From Actinophytocola xanthii (GTDB lineage: Bacteria > Actinomycetota > Actinomycetes > Mycobacteriales > Pseudonocardiaceae): a stretch of DNA of 64,000 bases. Position 1 is the stretch's first letter. Every line of letters begins with the position of its first letter. The stretch covers positions 85,173 through 149,172 of the forward strand of contig NZ_MSIE01000029.1 of NCBI RefSeq assembly GCF_001921205.1, read 5' to 3'. The notes below the pieces were generated by a model. The model was not told the DNA's origin. It was given only the letters and a program-made list of their open reading frames with translations, and did no database searches. Shown here one piece after another: positions 49,946 to 58,655 of this stretch. The translations under genes were made by a program, and so were the position numbers.

Positions 49946-51160
49946 CTATCCAGCGGTACCTGTCAACGTGGAGCCGGGTAGGGCGGTCCCGGCTGCGCGG
50001 CTCCAGTCAAATACGTGCTGGTCAGTGCGCCTCAACACGACTTGTTCGGCCCATGCGCGCGCCTCGGGCTCGGTGGCAAAGCCGTCACCACTGATGCGGG
50101 AGAGCACCGCTAGAAGCTTCCAACCATCCTCGTGCTGCCGGACGAAATAGAACCGCGCTGCCAACGGGTCGAGCAGATACCAGGCGGCCGGATCCTCCTC
50201 AACTGGGCGCCACTCCACCGGCCACTGCGGCGTCTCGGCGAACAACTGCTCCGTGGCCCAGTCGAAGGCCCCAGATTCGCTCAACGCGTGGTCGGTGATC
50301 GCCAGTACCTGCGCGATAGAGGCGTGCCGTTCACCCCAGTGCAACAGGTAGGACGTCACCGAGTCCGGCACGGTCACCGTGTCCAGTGGCTGACGGTCCT
50401 CCGTGCCGGCTAGCGGAATCCAGCCGAACAGTAATTCACCCGAGAGGATCAAGGCGAACAGTTGGTCGTACTGGGTCAGCTCGTCTGGATTGATCGCCGT
50501 GGTCACGCCCACGATCAGCCCTCCGAGCTCATGGATTCGGTCTTGCACCTCCCGGGTGGCAGTGCCGGTCCAGGCGTCGGCCCATCCCTCGAGCTGCACC
50601 GTGACCTGCGCCCGATGTATGTGGGCTTGCGCCCCGGCGATGGGGGCGTCGACGATGAAGTCCTGCCGGGGCGTGCGCAGCCCCAGCCGTCGGAGATGGG
50701 GCACCGTGGCTATGTCCCAGCCCGTCTCGGTTGCCGCCAGCGGGACCTGCTCAAGGAACGGATTCACCACCATCAGCGGCCGATCATCACGCTCGCCCGG
50801 CGAGCGGGCCCCAAACAGCATCAACGTGTTCGTCTTCCACGACACCTGCCCCGCCCCGGCGAGAAGTGGTTGTTTCGACCACTCCGGCACCTGGCACGCC
50901 CTGTGATGCAAGGTCGCCGACGCGAACACCAGAAGGTCCGCCACATGCAACGCTGGCCGTTCCGACCCCAATGGTCGTCCACATGTCTGGCAATCCACCG
51001 GCCACAGGTTGTTCAACACCCGTTCGAGTACATGCGGGCCAAGCGAATTTCTCGTGGTGTCATCCACCTCGAACTGCCTCAGAACCGGCGGCGCCTCAGC
51101 CGGTGCTGCCGTCCGGCCCGCTCGCTTACGACGCCATCGTGCGCGCTTACCCTTCCCCAC
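49946..51160 (-). CDS. CxxC-domain protein related to the ATPase N-terminus
   Basis: The product has 404 residues from GTG 51160. A very basic N-terminus (KGKRARWRRKRAGRT) is followed by a module homologous to the ATPase gene: LWPVDCQTCGRPLGSERPAL, ATLHHRACQVPEW and MVVNPFLEQVPL, then ELGGLIVGVTTAINPDELT. Instead of an ATPase it ends in a different domain with AWYLLDPLAARFYFVRQHED and EPEARAWAEQVVLRRTDQHV. The four cysteines may hold zinc. It is on the opposite strand to the ATPase, with the toxin-antitoxin pair between them. I do not recognise a named family. Confidence 0.75.
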   Translation of the reverse strand: MGKGKRARWRRKRAGRTAAPAEAPPVLRQFEVDDTTRNSLGPHVLERVLNNLWPVDCQTCGRPLGSERPALHVADLLVFASATLHHRACQVPEWSKQPLLAGAGQVSWKTNTLMLFGARSPGERDDRPLMVVNPFLEQVPLAATETGWDIATVPHLRRLGLRTPRQDFIVDAPIAGAQAHIHRAQVTVQLEGWADAWTGTATREVQDRIHELGGLIVGVTTAINPDELTQYDQLFALILSGELLFGWIPLAGTEDRQPLDTVTVPDSVTSYLLHWGERHASIAQVLAITDHALSESGAFDWATEQLFAETPQWPVEWRPVEEDPAAWYLLDPLAARFYFVRQHEDGWKLLAVLSRISGDGFATEPEARAWAEQVVLRRTDQHVFDWSRAAGTALPGSTLTGTAG

Positions 51161-51514
51161 CCGTGCGCAACTCCCTCAACATCCGCAACCAAGACATTCA
51201 TTTCCTTGGGTAATGATGCCTGGATTCCTCGTGTACGTCTAAGCCACTTGAACCGCATCCAGGAGATGGGCAGGTAGCAGCAGCCCCAAGTGACCGAAGA
51301 GGGTCCACCCCATGATCGGTGTTTCCGGCGTTGTTGGTCAGTAGGTCTCGGCCCCTGTGGAGTCGTGAGTTACACCCGTCAGACAGCACCAAGGTCTATC
51401 TCCTCGGAGCAGGCGTCACATGCGTCCCACCGAGCTGTCCAGTGGAGTGGCCCACAAATGGCCCTCGACGACCGCAACCCTCCGGCGTCAGCCGAACAGA
51501 GCCGGACAACGGCG
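51161..51514. other. Non-coding stretch between the island and tRNA-Tyr
   Basis: About 350 bases contain no convincing gene. Composition shifts back toward the chromosomal average near tRNA-Tyr. I saw no integrase, direct repeat of the tRNA end, or insertion-sequence ends. Confidence 0.5.
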
Positions 51515-51554
51515 AACGGCCCGCCAACCTGGTTTGCGCAGGTGACGGGCCGTT
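51515..51554 (-). terminator. Terminator downstream of tRNA-Tyr
   Basis: The stem AACGGCCCG (51515-51523) / CGGGCCGTT (51546-51554) has an inner ACCTG/CAGGT pairing. It lies 12 bases after the 3' end of the minus-strand tRNA-Tyr. Confidence 0.75.
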
Positions 51555-51565
51555 TCGGCATGTGG

Positions 51566-51646
51566 TGGCGGGTGCAGGGTTCGAACCTGCGTAGCTTGCG
51601 CGACAGATTTACAGTCTGCTCCCTTTGACCGCTCGGGCAACCCGCC
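51566..51646 (-). tRNA. tRNA-Tyr (GTA)
   Basis: This is an 81-base class-II cloverleaf on the minus strand: acceptor GGCGGGT with ACCCGCC, anticodon arm GCAGA-CTGTAAA-TCTGT with anticodon GTA, a long variable arm (CGCGCAAGCTACG), T-loop TTCGAAC, discriminator A. The island at 47.1-51.5 kb abuts its 3' side, a common integration position, although no att repeat was found. Confidence 0.96.
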
Positions 51647-51789
51647 GGGAGTGACCGGCCGCGACCGGTCGGGCGAAACCATACCCAACGGTCCCGGGGC
51701 GGGGCCAACCGGATACTCCCTCGGGCTCTGACCGGCGGCGGTACCATCCGGCGGGGGGATCCAGCTGGCGAGGTGGAGGTGCGTTTCCG

Positions 51790-52281
51790 GTGGCGGACCC
51801 GTCGTTCGACGTGGTGAGCAAGGTGGACCGGCAGGAGGTTGACAACGCGCTCAACCAGGCGGCCAAGGAACTGTCGACCCGCTTCGACTTCCGGGGGACG
51901 GGTGCCTCAGTGAAGTGGGCCGGCGAGGAGGCCGTCACCATCGAGGCCGAGACCGAGGAGCGGTGCCGCGCCGCCATCGACGTCTTCAAGGACAAGCTGG
52001 TCAAGCGGCAGATCTCGCTCAAGGCGTTCGACGTGGGCGAGCCCGCCTCCTCGGGCAAGGTCTACAAGGTCACCGGCAGCATCGTGCAGGGCATCTCCTC
52101 GGAGAAGGCCAAGCAGATCGCCAAGAAGATCCGGGACGAGGCCCCGAAGGGCGTCCAGGCGCAGATCCAGGGCGACCAGCTCCGCGTCTCCGGCAAGAAG
52201 AAGGACCACCTGCAGGACGTCATCACCCTGCTCAAGAACTCCGACTTCGGCATCGCGCTCCAGTTCACGAACTACCGCTGA
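51790..52281 (+). CDS. YajQ family cyclic-di-GMP/nucleotide-binding protein
   Basis: The product has 163 residues from GTG 51790 behind GAGGTGGAGG. It begins [20 protein letters not shown] and includes [20 protein letters not shown] and [17 protein letters not shown]. The C-terminus is [13 protein letters not shown], the full YajQ double ferredoxin-like fold. YajQ proteins bind nucleotides or RNA, and some bind c-di-GMP. Whether this one senses the product of the EAL pathway at 35-37.6 kb is unknown. Confidence 0.94.
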   Translation: MADPSFDVVSKVDRQEVDNALNQAAKELSTRFDFRGTGASVKWAGEEAVTIEAETEERCRAAIDVFKDKLVKRQISLKAFDVGEPASSGKVYKVTGSIVQGISSEKAKQIAKKIRDEAPKGVQAQIQGDQLRVSGKKKDHLQDVITLLKNSDFGIALQFTNYR

Positions 52282-52397
52282 CCTGCACCTTGAGTGCGGG
52301 TCGCATGGGTGAGCGCACTCGGGACCGGGACGGCTAACGTGTGCGAGTCCCCACGAAGTCGAGCGAACGGCGCAGCTGGCGCCGGGTTGGAAGGCCG

Positions 52398-53279
52398 ATG
52401 AAGGGCATCATCCTCGCGGGTGGGAGCGGCACCCGGTTGCATCCGATCACCCAAGCGGTGTCGAAGCAGTTACTGCCCGTGTACGACAAGCCGATGATCT
52501 ACTACCCGATGTCCGTGCTCATGCTGGCCGGCATCCGGGAGATCCTGGTCATCTCCACGCCGACCGACCTGCCCAACTTCCAGCGGCTGCTCGGTGACGG
52601 CAGCCAGTTCGGCATCTCGCTCAGCTACGCCGAGCAGCCCCAGCCCAACGGCCTGGCCGAGGCGTTCATCATCGGCGAGGACTTCATCGGCGACGACGAC
52701 GTCGCGCTCGTGCTCGGCGACAACATCTTCTTCGGCGCCGACTTCTCCAGCGTCATGCAGGAGTACGTCAACGGCATGGACGGTGCCGTCCTCTTCGGCT
52801 ACCCGGTCAAGGACCCGCAGCGCTACGGCGTCGGCGAGGTGGACGCGGACGGCAGGCTCATCTCGATCGAGGAGAAGCCGGCCAAGCCGAAGTCCAACCG
52901 CGCGATCACCGGGCTCTACTTCTACGACAACGAGGTGGTCAAGATCTCCAAGTCGCTCGAGCCGTCGGCGCGCGGCGAGCTGGAGATCACCGACGTCAAC
53001 CTGCACTACCTGCGCCAGGGCCGCGCCCGGCTGCTCGACCTGGGGCGCGGGTTCGCCTGGCTGGACACCGGCACGCACGACTCGCTCCTCGAGGCCGGCC
53101 AGTTCGTGCAGGTGCTGGAGCATCGGACCGGTGTGCGGATCGCCTGCCTCGAGGAGATCGCACTCGACCGCGGCTTCATCGACGCCGACCAGTGCTACGA
53201 GCTGGGCCGCAAGCTGGCCAAGTCGGGCTACGGCGACTATGTGATGTCGATCGCCCGGGCGGCCGGCGCCACGGGTTAG
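52398..53279 (+). CDS. rfbA: Glucose-1-phosphate thymidylyltransferase
   Basis: This enzyme makes dTDP-glucose from glucose-1-phosphate and dTTP, the first step to dTDP-rhamnose for actinobacterial arabinogalactan or glycosylated products. The 293-residue protein begins [20 protein letters not shown] and has [50 protein letters not shown] and [19 protein letters not shown], all typical of short RmlA. ATG 52398 has GGAAGG three bases upstream. The other rml genes are not nearby. It overlaps the convergent htpX by four bases. Confidence 0.96.
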   Translation: MKGIILAGGSGTRLHPITQAVSKQLLPVYDKPMIYYPMSVLMLAGIREILVISTPTDLPNFQRLLGDGSQFGISLSYAEQPQPNGLAEAFIIGEDFIGDDDVALVLGDNIFFGADFSSVMQEYVNGMDGAVLFGYPVKDPQRYGVGEVDADGRLISIEEKPAKPKSNRAITGLYFYDNEVVKISKSLEPSARGELEITDVNLHYLRQGRARLLDLGRGFAWLDTGTHDSLLEAGQFVQVLEHRTGVRIACLEEIALDRGFIDADQCYELGRKLAKSGYGDYVMSIARAAGATG

Positions 53280-54139
53280 AGCCCGCGGCGGGCCATTTCC
53301 TCGAGCCGGCTGATGCGGTCGGCGATCGGCGGGTGCGTGGAGAACAGCCGGGCCGCGCGCTCGCCGGGCCGGAACGGGTTGGCGATCATCAGGTGTGACT
53401 GCGACACGACCCGCGGCTCCGGCGCCAGCGGCGCCAGCCGGGTGCCGTATTCGAGCTTGCGCAGCGCCGAGGCCAGGCCGATCGGGTCGCCGGTGAGCTC
53501 CGCACCGGACGCGTCGGCCTGGTACTCGCGCGACCTGCTCACCGCCATCTGGATGATGCCGGCCGCGATCGGCCCGAGCAGCGCCAGCAGGAGCAGCGCG
53601 ATCGGGTTCGGCCGCTCCTCGTCCGAGCCGCCGAACACGCCCGCGAACATCGCCAGGTTGGCCAGCACGCTCACCACGCTGGCCAGCGCGCCGGCGACGC
53701 AGGAGATCAGGATGTCGCGGTTGTAGACGTGCGACAGCTCGTGACCGAGCACCGCCCGCAGCTCGCGCCGGTCGAGCAGCTCCAGGATGCCGGTAGTGCA
53801 GCAGACGGCGGCGTTGCGCGGGTTGCGGCCCGTGGCGAACGCGTTCGGGGCCTGCGTGGGGCTGACGAAGAGCCGGGGCATCGGCTGGCGAGCCGCCGTG
53901 GCCAGCTCACGCACTATGTTGTACATCTCGGGCTGCTCGGCCTGCGACACCGGGCGGGCACGCATGGCGCGTAGGGCCAGCTTGTCGGAGTTGAAGTAGG
54001 CGTACCCGTTCATCAGCAGCGCGATCGCCAGACCGATGAACAGCGCGGTCTGCCCGAAACGCGAGCTGATCAGGACGATCAGCGCGCTCATACCGCCGAG
54101 CAGCAACGCGGTCTTCAGTCCGTTGTAGTGCTTGTGCAC
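53276..54139 (-). CDS. htpX: Membrane zinc metalloprotease HtpX
   Basis: HtpX degrades misfolded membrane proteins. The 287-residue protein (GTG 54139, with GGAGGCG eight bases upstream) begins [20 protein letters not shown]. It has two N-terminal helices, the zinc motif [14 protein letters not shown] (HELSH), two more helices, and the third ligand in [15 protein letters not shown]. Homologues start at the same HKHYNxLKT segment, so the upstream extension to 54208 is rejected. Confidence 0.95.
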   Translation of the reverse strand: MHKHYNGLKTALLLGGMSALIVLISSRFGQTALFIGLAIALLMNGYAYFNSDKLALRAMRARPVSQAEQPEMYNIVRELATAARQPMPRLFVSPTQAPNAFATGRNPRNAAVCCTTGILELLDRRELRAVLGHELSHVYNRDILISCVAGALASVVSVLANLAMFAGVFGGSDEERPNPIALLLLALLGPIAAGIIQMAVSRSREYQADASGAELTGDPIGLASALRKLEYGTRLAPLAPEPRVVSQSHLMIANPFRPGERAARLFSTHPPIADRISRLEEMARRGL

Positions 54140-54237
54140 CTCAGGCGCCTCCGTGAACTCTCGTGACTTGTCACGAACTCCCTTGTGTAGAACGTCGTTC
54201 CGAGCCACCGAGTTCCGATTCGTACCGATTGCGCAGG

Positions 54238-54999
54238 TCAGCTGCCTACCTCTCCGCGGCGCCAGTACGTCGTCGGCCGGACCGCGCGCCGGTCGAATCC
54301 CCGCTGGTCGAGCAGGTGCGCGCGGAGCGCGACCATTGCGGACCGCTCCCCCGCGAGCCAGGCGTCGACCCGGCCGGTGGGCAGCTCCGCGGCCGCGACG
54401 GCGTCGGTGAGGGAGCCCCCGGCACCGCGGTGCACCCAGGTCACCGGGGCACGGAGGGGCTGCTCCTCGGCGGCGTCCTCGACCTCGACGAACACCCTGG
54501 CGTCGGCGGTGGGCGGGAGCGCGTCGAGGATCGCGGCGATGGCGGGCAGGGCGGTCTCGTCGCCGGCGAGGAGGTGCCAGTCGGCGCTCGGGTCGGGCTG
54601 GTAGGCCGGCGACGGGCCGACGAAGATCAGCTGGTCGCCCGGGGTGGCGTGCTTGGCCCAGTCACAGGCCGGCCCGGCGGCGTCGTGCAGCACGAAGTCG
54701 AAGTCGATCTCGTGAGCGACGGGGTCGTGCCGGCGGATGGTGTATGTCCTGGTCAGCGGGCGGACGGTGGACCACCTGGCACGTGCCGCCTCGAGCGTCG
54801 CCGGGAGCTCGACGCCGTCCGGGTAGAAGTACAGCATCACGTTCTGGTCGGTACCGGCGCTCACGAACCCGGCGAGCTCCTCGCCGCCGACCGTGATCCG
54901 GGCGAGCCGCGGCGTCACCCGCTCGACCCGGCGGACGGGGGCCCGCCAGAGCGCCGTCTCCTGACGACGGGAACGCCTGGGCGCAGTGTTGGTACTCAT
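54238..54999 (-). CDS. Siderophore-interacting protein (ferric-siderophore reductase-like, ViuB family)
   Basis: The product has 253 residues from ATG 54999 (ATG 55008 is also possible). The N-terminal FAD-binding barrel has [20 protein letters not shown] and [20 protein letters not shown], followed by [20 protein letters not shown]. The C-terminal SIP domain has [20 protein letters not shown] and [20 protein letters not shown]. Such proteins reduce ferric siderophores in the cytoplasm using NAD(P)H and FAD. No siderophore genes are adjacent. Confidence 0.93.
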   Translation of the reverse strand: MSTNTAPRRSRRQETALWRAPVRRVERVTPRLARITVGGEELAGFVSAGTDQNVMLYFYPDGVELPATLEAARARWSTVRPLTRTYTIRRHDPVAHEIDFDFVLHDAAGPACDWAKHATPGDQLIFVGPSPAYQPDPSADWHLLAGDETALPAIAAILDALPPTADARVFVEVEDAAEEQPLRAPVTWVHRGAGGSLTDAVAAAELPTGRVDAWLAGERSAMVALRAHLLDQRGFDRRAVRPTTYWRRGEVGS

Positions 55000-55139
55000 C
55001 CCGGTCATCATCGCACCCGGTCCGCCGAGCACAGCGGCGCCGGACAGCGCTCCAGGCCATGGGGTCGATCGCCACCGGCCGATGAGTTTCGGCGGCGGCG
55101 GTGGTCCAACGTACGGACGACCGAGAGGAGTGGGCCCCA

Positions 55140-55484
55140 ATGGACCTGCACTGCGTAATGTGCGTACGAGACGTGACCAGGGCGCTGGAGTGGTACGAGG
55201 CGCTCTTTGGCCGCCCGGCCGACGAGGTCATCGGCGAGGAGTACCTGTGGCAGGTCGGCGAGAACGCCTGGGTGGTCGTCGACGACCAGGACGTCCGGGC
55301 TGAGCGGGTAGGCGGCGCGATGGTCACCTTCGGCGTGACCGACTTCGACGCGATCCTTGGCCGGCTCGCCGAGCACGGCATCGAGCACGAACCGGTGGAG
55401 ACGTACGGGAACGGGGTTCGCCACGTCACGGTGCTGGATCCAGACGGGAACAGCCTGTCGTTCGCCGGACTGCCTTCCGAGTAG
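55140..55484 (+). CDS. VOC superfamily (glyoxalase/bleomycin-resistance fold) protein
   Basis: The product has 114 residues from ATG 55140 (GAGAGGAG upstream). It shows the beta-alpha-beta-beta-beta paired pattern of vicinal-oxygen-chelate proteins: HCVMCVRDVTRALEWYEALF, VVVDDQDVRAERVGGAMVTF, and VRHVTVLDPDGNSLSFAGLP at the C-terminus. The metal-site residues would be His4 and a late glutamate position, here replaced by Ser, so catalysis is doubtful. The substrate is unknown. Confidence 0.85.
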   Translation: MDLHCVMCVRDVTRALEWYEALFGRPADEVIGEEYLWQVGENAWVVVDDQDVRAERVGGAMVTFGVTDFDAILGRLAEHGIEHEPVETYGNGVRHVTVLDPDGNSLSFAGLPSE

Positions 55485-55611
55485 CCGACGCCAGGCGCGG
55501 TTCCCGGCTGTCAGGAAGCGCGCTGCTGGCTGTGGGCGTGCCTCGGAGCACCTGGCAGGACGCGGGAATAACGTGCTGCAGCCGCGGGGCGTCGGAGGTC
55601 ATACTGCGTCG

Positions 55612-56031
55612 GTGACTGACGTCTTGCCCGAGGTGCTGATCCGGAGCGAGGACGATCCTGACGACGTCGTGTCGATTGGTCGCCCCATCGGTGGTGTGGA
55701 CGGCTTCTATGTCGTTCCCGTGGGAATCCACGCTGACGGCCTGTCCTGCACTCGGGATGCCGTGATACGCGGGGACGACGGAATCCGCGCGTTCTTCGCT
55801 GGGTTGGCACGGGATTGGCGCGGCTGGAGGGGCGTGCGCAAGTGGGACACGATCGAGCACGACCTCGCCATCAAGGCAAGACACACAGGTCGCAAGATCC
55901 GTCTCAACTTCACGCTGCGCCCTGGCTCCGACCGGGACTACTGGATAGTGACGCTTGAGATGGTGATCCCGCCTGACGAGTCGCTCGACCGACTGGCGAG
56001 GGACATCGGCGAGTTGTTCGGCGACCTGTAG
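55612..56031 (+). CDS. DUF6228-like protein
   Basis: The product has 139 residues from GTG 55612; the GGAGG is 13-14 bases away, so the start is tentative. The pattern IRAFFAGLARDWRGWRGVRK, DTIEHDLAIKARHTGRKIRL, NFTLRPGSDRDYWIVTLEMV and ESLDRLARDIGELF fits the actinobacterial DUF6228 family as I recall it. These are small cytoplasmic proteins of unknown role. Base composition is slightly less GC-rich than neighbouring housekeeping genes. Confidence 0.65.
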   Translation: MTDVLPEVLIRSEDDPDDVVSIGRPIGGVDGFYVVPVGIHADGLSCTRDAVIRGDDGIRAFFAGLARDWRGWRGVRKWDTIEHDLAIKARHTGRKIRLNFTLRPGSDRDYWIVTLEMVIPPDESLDRLARDIGELFGDL

Positions 56032-56089
56032 CCGCGGGAGCAGTAGGGCAACAACGGCAGCGTGCGGAGCGGTAGCCGGCCGTCCCGCA

Positions 56090-56433
56090 ATGGATGCGGT
56101 CCACGTTGCGGCGTTCCGTAATGGTTCTTCGGGCACCGTACGACTCCGCCAGCGCCGTTTGCCGATACCGCTGTTGAGCTCGGCGATTGTCGACGGGTGC
56201 GCCAACATAGACGGTTTCACCGTGTGCGGGCTTACTACCGCTCAAGCGCCTGCGGGCGTACGACTGGTTCAGGCGGTGACAGCGGCGGGCGGGTATTTCG
56301 CCGCGACGTCAACAGTCGCGCCATCACACTAGGAGTAATCAGCGCCGGAAATATTGGAAACGGAGGCCCTGGAGACCGCATGTTGTACACCGAAGCCTCC
56401 CGAGTGTGCCAGATAGACATCTGCCGAGGTGAT
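56090..56433 (+). pseudogene. Decayed S1-family protease fragment
   Basis: Two overlapping frames each hold part of a chymotrypsin-like C-terminal region. One reads FTVCGLTTAQ near 56216-56245. A frame shift away, GSGGDSGGRVFRRD near 56268-56310 gives the GDSGG nucleophile motif, followed by LGVISAGNIGNGGPGDRMLY. The His and Asp regions are missing, so this is a remnant of a protease like those at 43.5 and 57.1 kb. Confidence 0.55.
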
Positions 56434-56515
56434 CGCCGTCTGCTGTTGTCCGGTGCCGTAACGTATTAGGTCCGGACGGCGGCGGAATGAGGTGTCCCCG
56501 ATGCGAGGAGAATCC

Positions 56516-56686
56516 GTGGTGGTCACTCTCTTGACCGGCACGCTGGCGTCAGCCCTGGCCGGGTGCAGGGAAGACAGCGACGTTCGTATCGTGCCGCCCG
56601 TCACGGAGAGCGTGTCCACCCTGGAGTCCGTCCCGGTGCCCCCGAAAGACGAGCCGGGCAACGGAACCACCACAGGTGGTGGGTAG
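56516..56686 (+). CDS. Very small putative lipoprotein
   Basis: The product has 56 residues. GTG 56516 has GAGGAG five bases upstream; ATG 56501 is an alternative adding five residues. The N-terminus VVVTLLTGTLASALAGC ends in a lipobox (LAGC). The mature chain is only about 40 residues, Ser/Thr/Pro-rich with an acidic KDEPGNGTTTGGG end. A strong terminator (56799-56830) follows. No family is recognised. Confidence 0.5.
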   Translation: MVVTLLTGTLASALAGCREDSDVRIVPPVTESVSTLESVPVPPKDEPGNGTTTGGG

Positions 56687-56739
56687 CGACCGGAGCCTGG
56701 GCGGAGTACTGGTGCACGAGTGGCGGGGCACCCGGGACC

Positions 56740-56812
56740 GGTCTAACCGGCGGAGCGACGACCTCTTCGGGTGAGTATCAGTGCAGGTAGAGCGGTGGAC
56801 GGCTCCCGGGTG
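56740..56812 (+). repeat. Dispersed repeat, copy 1
   Basis: The first 47 bases (56740-56786) match 61504-61550 at 44 positions without gaps, and similarity continues with small gaps to about 56812. Key block: GACGACCTCTTCG, then GTGAGTATCAGTGCAG. It is intergenic, downstream of the small lipoprotein gene. Confidence 0.85.
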
Positions 56813-56830
56813 ATCTTCCTCGGGAGCCGT
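56799..56830 (+). terminator. Intrinsic terminator after the small lipoprotein gene
   Basis: The perfect ten-base stem ACGGCTCCCG (56799-56808) / CGGGAGCCGT (56821-56830) is followed by TTCCGTT. The left arm is shared with repeat copy 2, which lacks the right arm. Confidence 0.8.
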
Positions 56831-57122
56831 TTCCGTTCAGTGCTGGTTCCGTGGACACCGCCAAACGACGACAATCGTCGACAGAGGGTCACAGATGGCT
56901 TGGCCAGCGCCGGTATTCCGAAACCGGGGTTGAGCTGTGGTTTCGGGCATGACGCTGGCCGAGAGTGATGGTTCCGCGCTGTCTACTTCTCCCCCGCTCG
57001 CTCGTACAGGCCGTCTCGTAGCGCCGGGTCGGGTTGCCAAGGGTGGCGAAGCCATGGATCTTGTGTCGAAACGATGACATTGCGCTGGCACTGTGTGGAC
57101 ATTCACCGGAGATGCTTGGTGC
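56831..57122. other. Intergenic region upstream of the tandem protease
   Basis: These 292 bases are relatively A+T-rich and hold no credible gene. They presumably contain the promoter of the two-domain protease. No clear -35/-10 pair could be named. Confidence 0.45.
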
Positions 57123-58655
57123 ATGCGAAGTCGTTCAGTCCTCGTCGCGGCTGGCGCGGTGCTCGCGCTGGCCGCGAACGTCCTGACCACCTACAACGCG
57201 CAGGCCATCGTGGGCGGCAGTCAGTCCACCGAGGTGTACTCGTTCATGGGCTCGTTCCAGCCGTCCTACCCCAGACCGCCACGCGCTGACGGACACGGTT
57301 GCGGTGTGGAACTCCTCGCGCCGCAATGGGTACTGACCGCCAGTCATTGCGCGGGCAAGAACCCGACCAATGCGAGAAACGGCGTTCCCAAAGGCTGGAA
57401 AGTCCGGATCGGATCGCTCGACACCACCTCCGGCGGCAAGGTCGTTGATGTCGACCACTACTACCGGCTCGCGACCGGTCATGACGAAGGCGGCTTCTGG
57501 GGCAAGGATCTCGCGTTGATGCACCTGCGCACGCCCGTGCACGCGCGGCCCGTGCGGATCGCCTCCAGCACGCCCACCGACGGTACCCCGACTCGTATCC
57601 TGGGCTGGGGCATGACCTGCGACGACGCCCTGCCGGAGTGTTATCCGAACAGGCTGCGCGAAGCCGACACCGCGGTGCAGCCGGTCTCGACGTGTACGGT
57701 CGCCTCTCCAGGCGAGTTGTGTATCGGGAGTCTCGATGGCACCGTCGGTGCGCGGAACATGGACTCCGGCGGGCCCGCGCTGGTCCGCCAGGGTGACGGC
57801 TGGGCGCTGGCCGGCGTCGTCAGCGGCCCCAGTTCCGACGGTGAGCCGGTGCTTTACACCGACGTCACCAAGCACGCCGACTGGATCAACGGCATCATCA
57901 GCGGCGCCTCCGTGCCCGCCGATGACGTGATCCCGAACGTGGAAGGCGCGGTGGACCTCGCCGACTGCGTGGGCTCGGTGATCCGCACTGCCGCCTCCCG
58001 CCCGAACGATCCCGCGCTGATGCTCACCAACGGCCATTGCGTGCAGGGACACCGTCCCGCGCCGGGCGCCGCGCTCGTGGATCAGCCCGCCGACCGCGCT
58101 GTGTCGATCGCCGACGCCCAAGGCTACCCACGTGCCTCTGCCCGTGCGGATCGTCTGGTGTACGCGACCATGACCGGTACCGACATCGCGCTCTACCGTC
58201 TGGACCGGACCTACGCGCAACTGGCAGCGAAGCGTGCCAAGGTCTTCAAGCTCGCCTCCACGCCAGTGCGGGCGGGCGACCCGTTGACCTTGGCCTACAC
58301 CAGCAGCCGGCTGAGCTGCACCGCCGAGACGGTGGTGCCGCACCTGAAGGAAGGCGGCTATCAGCTGGAGAACTCCATCCGCTACGCCACCAGTCCGCAG
58401 TGCCAGCCGTTCCACGGCATGTCGGGCTCGGCGCTCCTGGCGGCCGACGGCTCCACAGTGGTCGGGGTGCACAACACGCACAACGACGGCGGGGAGCCGT
58501 GTAGCAACAACAACCCGTGCGAGGTCGGAGCGGATGGGAGCACGACCTCGGTGCAGGGACGCTCCTACGGCCAGCAGGTCGATGGGATCGCGGCCTGCCT
58601 GAGCGCCGGTTCACGGCTGGACCTGACCCTGCCGGGTTGCGCGTTGACCAAGTGA
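57123..58655 (+). CDS. Secreted tandem serine protease: trypsin-like domain plus V8-like domain
   Basis: The product has 510 residues from ATG 57123. The signal peptide ends TYNAQA, immediately followed by IVGG (Ile29), the N-terminus of mature trypsins. Domain 1 (29-260) has His75 (LTASHCAG), Asp129 (GKDLALM) and Ser215 (ARNMDSGGPAL). Domain 2 (about 270-510) has His305 (LTNGHCVQG), Asp354 (TGTDIALYRL) and Ser434 (FHGMSGSALL), a V8/glutamyl-endopeptidase-like triad. In domain 1 the residue before DSGG is Met rather than the oxyanion-hole Gly, and the trypsin Asp189 position is Gly. No propeptide is present. Confidence 0.85.
   Translation: MRSRSVLVAAGAVLALAANVLTTYNAQAIVGGSQSTEVYSFMGSFQPSYPRPPRADGHGCGVELLAPQWVLTASHCAGKNPTNARNGVPKGWKVRIGSLDTTSGGKVVDVDHYYRLATGHDEGGFWGKDLALMHLRTPVHARPVRIASSTPTDGTPTRILGWGMTCDDALPECYPNRLREADTAVQPVSTCTVASPGELCIGSLDGTVGARNMDSGGPALVRQGDGWALAGVVSGPSSDGEPVLYTDVTKHADWINGIISGASVPADDVIPNVEGAVDLADCVGSVIRTAASRPNDPALMLTNGHCVQGHRPAPGAALVDQPADRAVSIADAQGYPRASARADRLVYATMTGTDIALYRLDRTYAQLAAKRAKVFKLASTPVRAGDPLTLAYTSSRLSCTAETVVPHLKEGGYQLENSIRYATSPQCQPFHGMSGSALLAADGSTVVGVHNTHNDGGEPCSNNNPCEVGADGSTTSVQGRSYGQQVDGIAACLSAGSRLDLTLPGCALTK

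Noticed and set aside
47110..51646. tRNA-Tyr as integration (att) site of a mobile element
   Set aside because: The position is suggestive, but no direct repeat of the tRNA 3' end, integrase or excisionase gene was found.
57135..58481. 448-residue minus-strand frame
   Set aside because: It is antisense to the tandem protease; no start signals or motifs were found.
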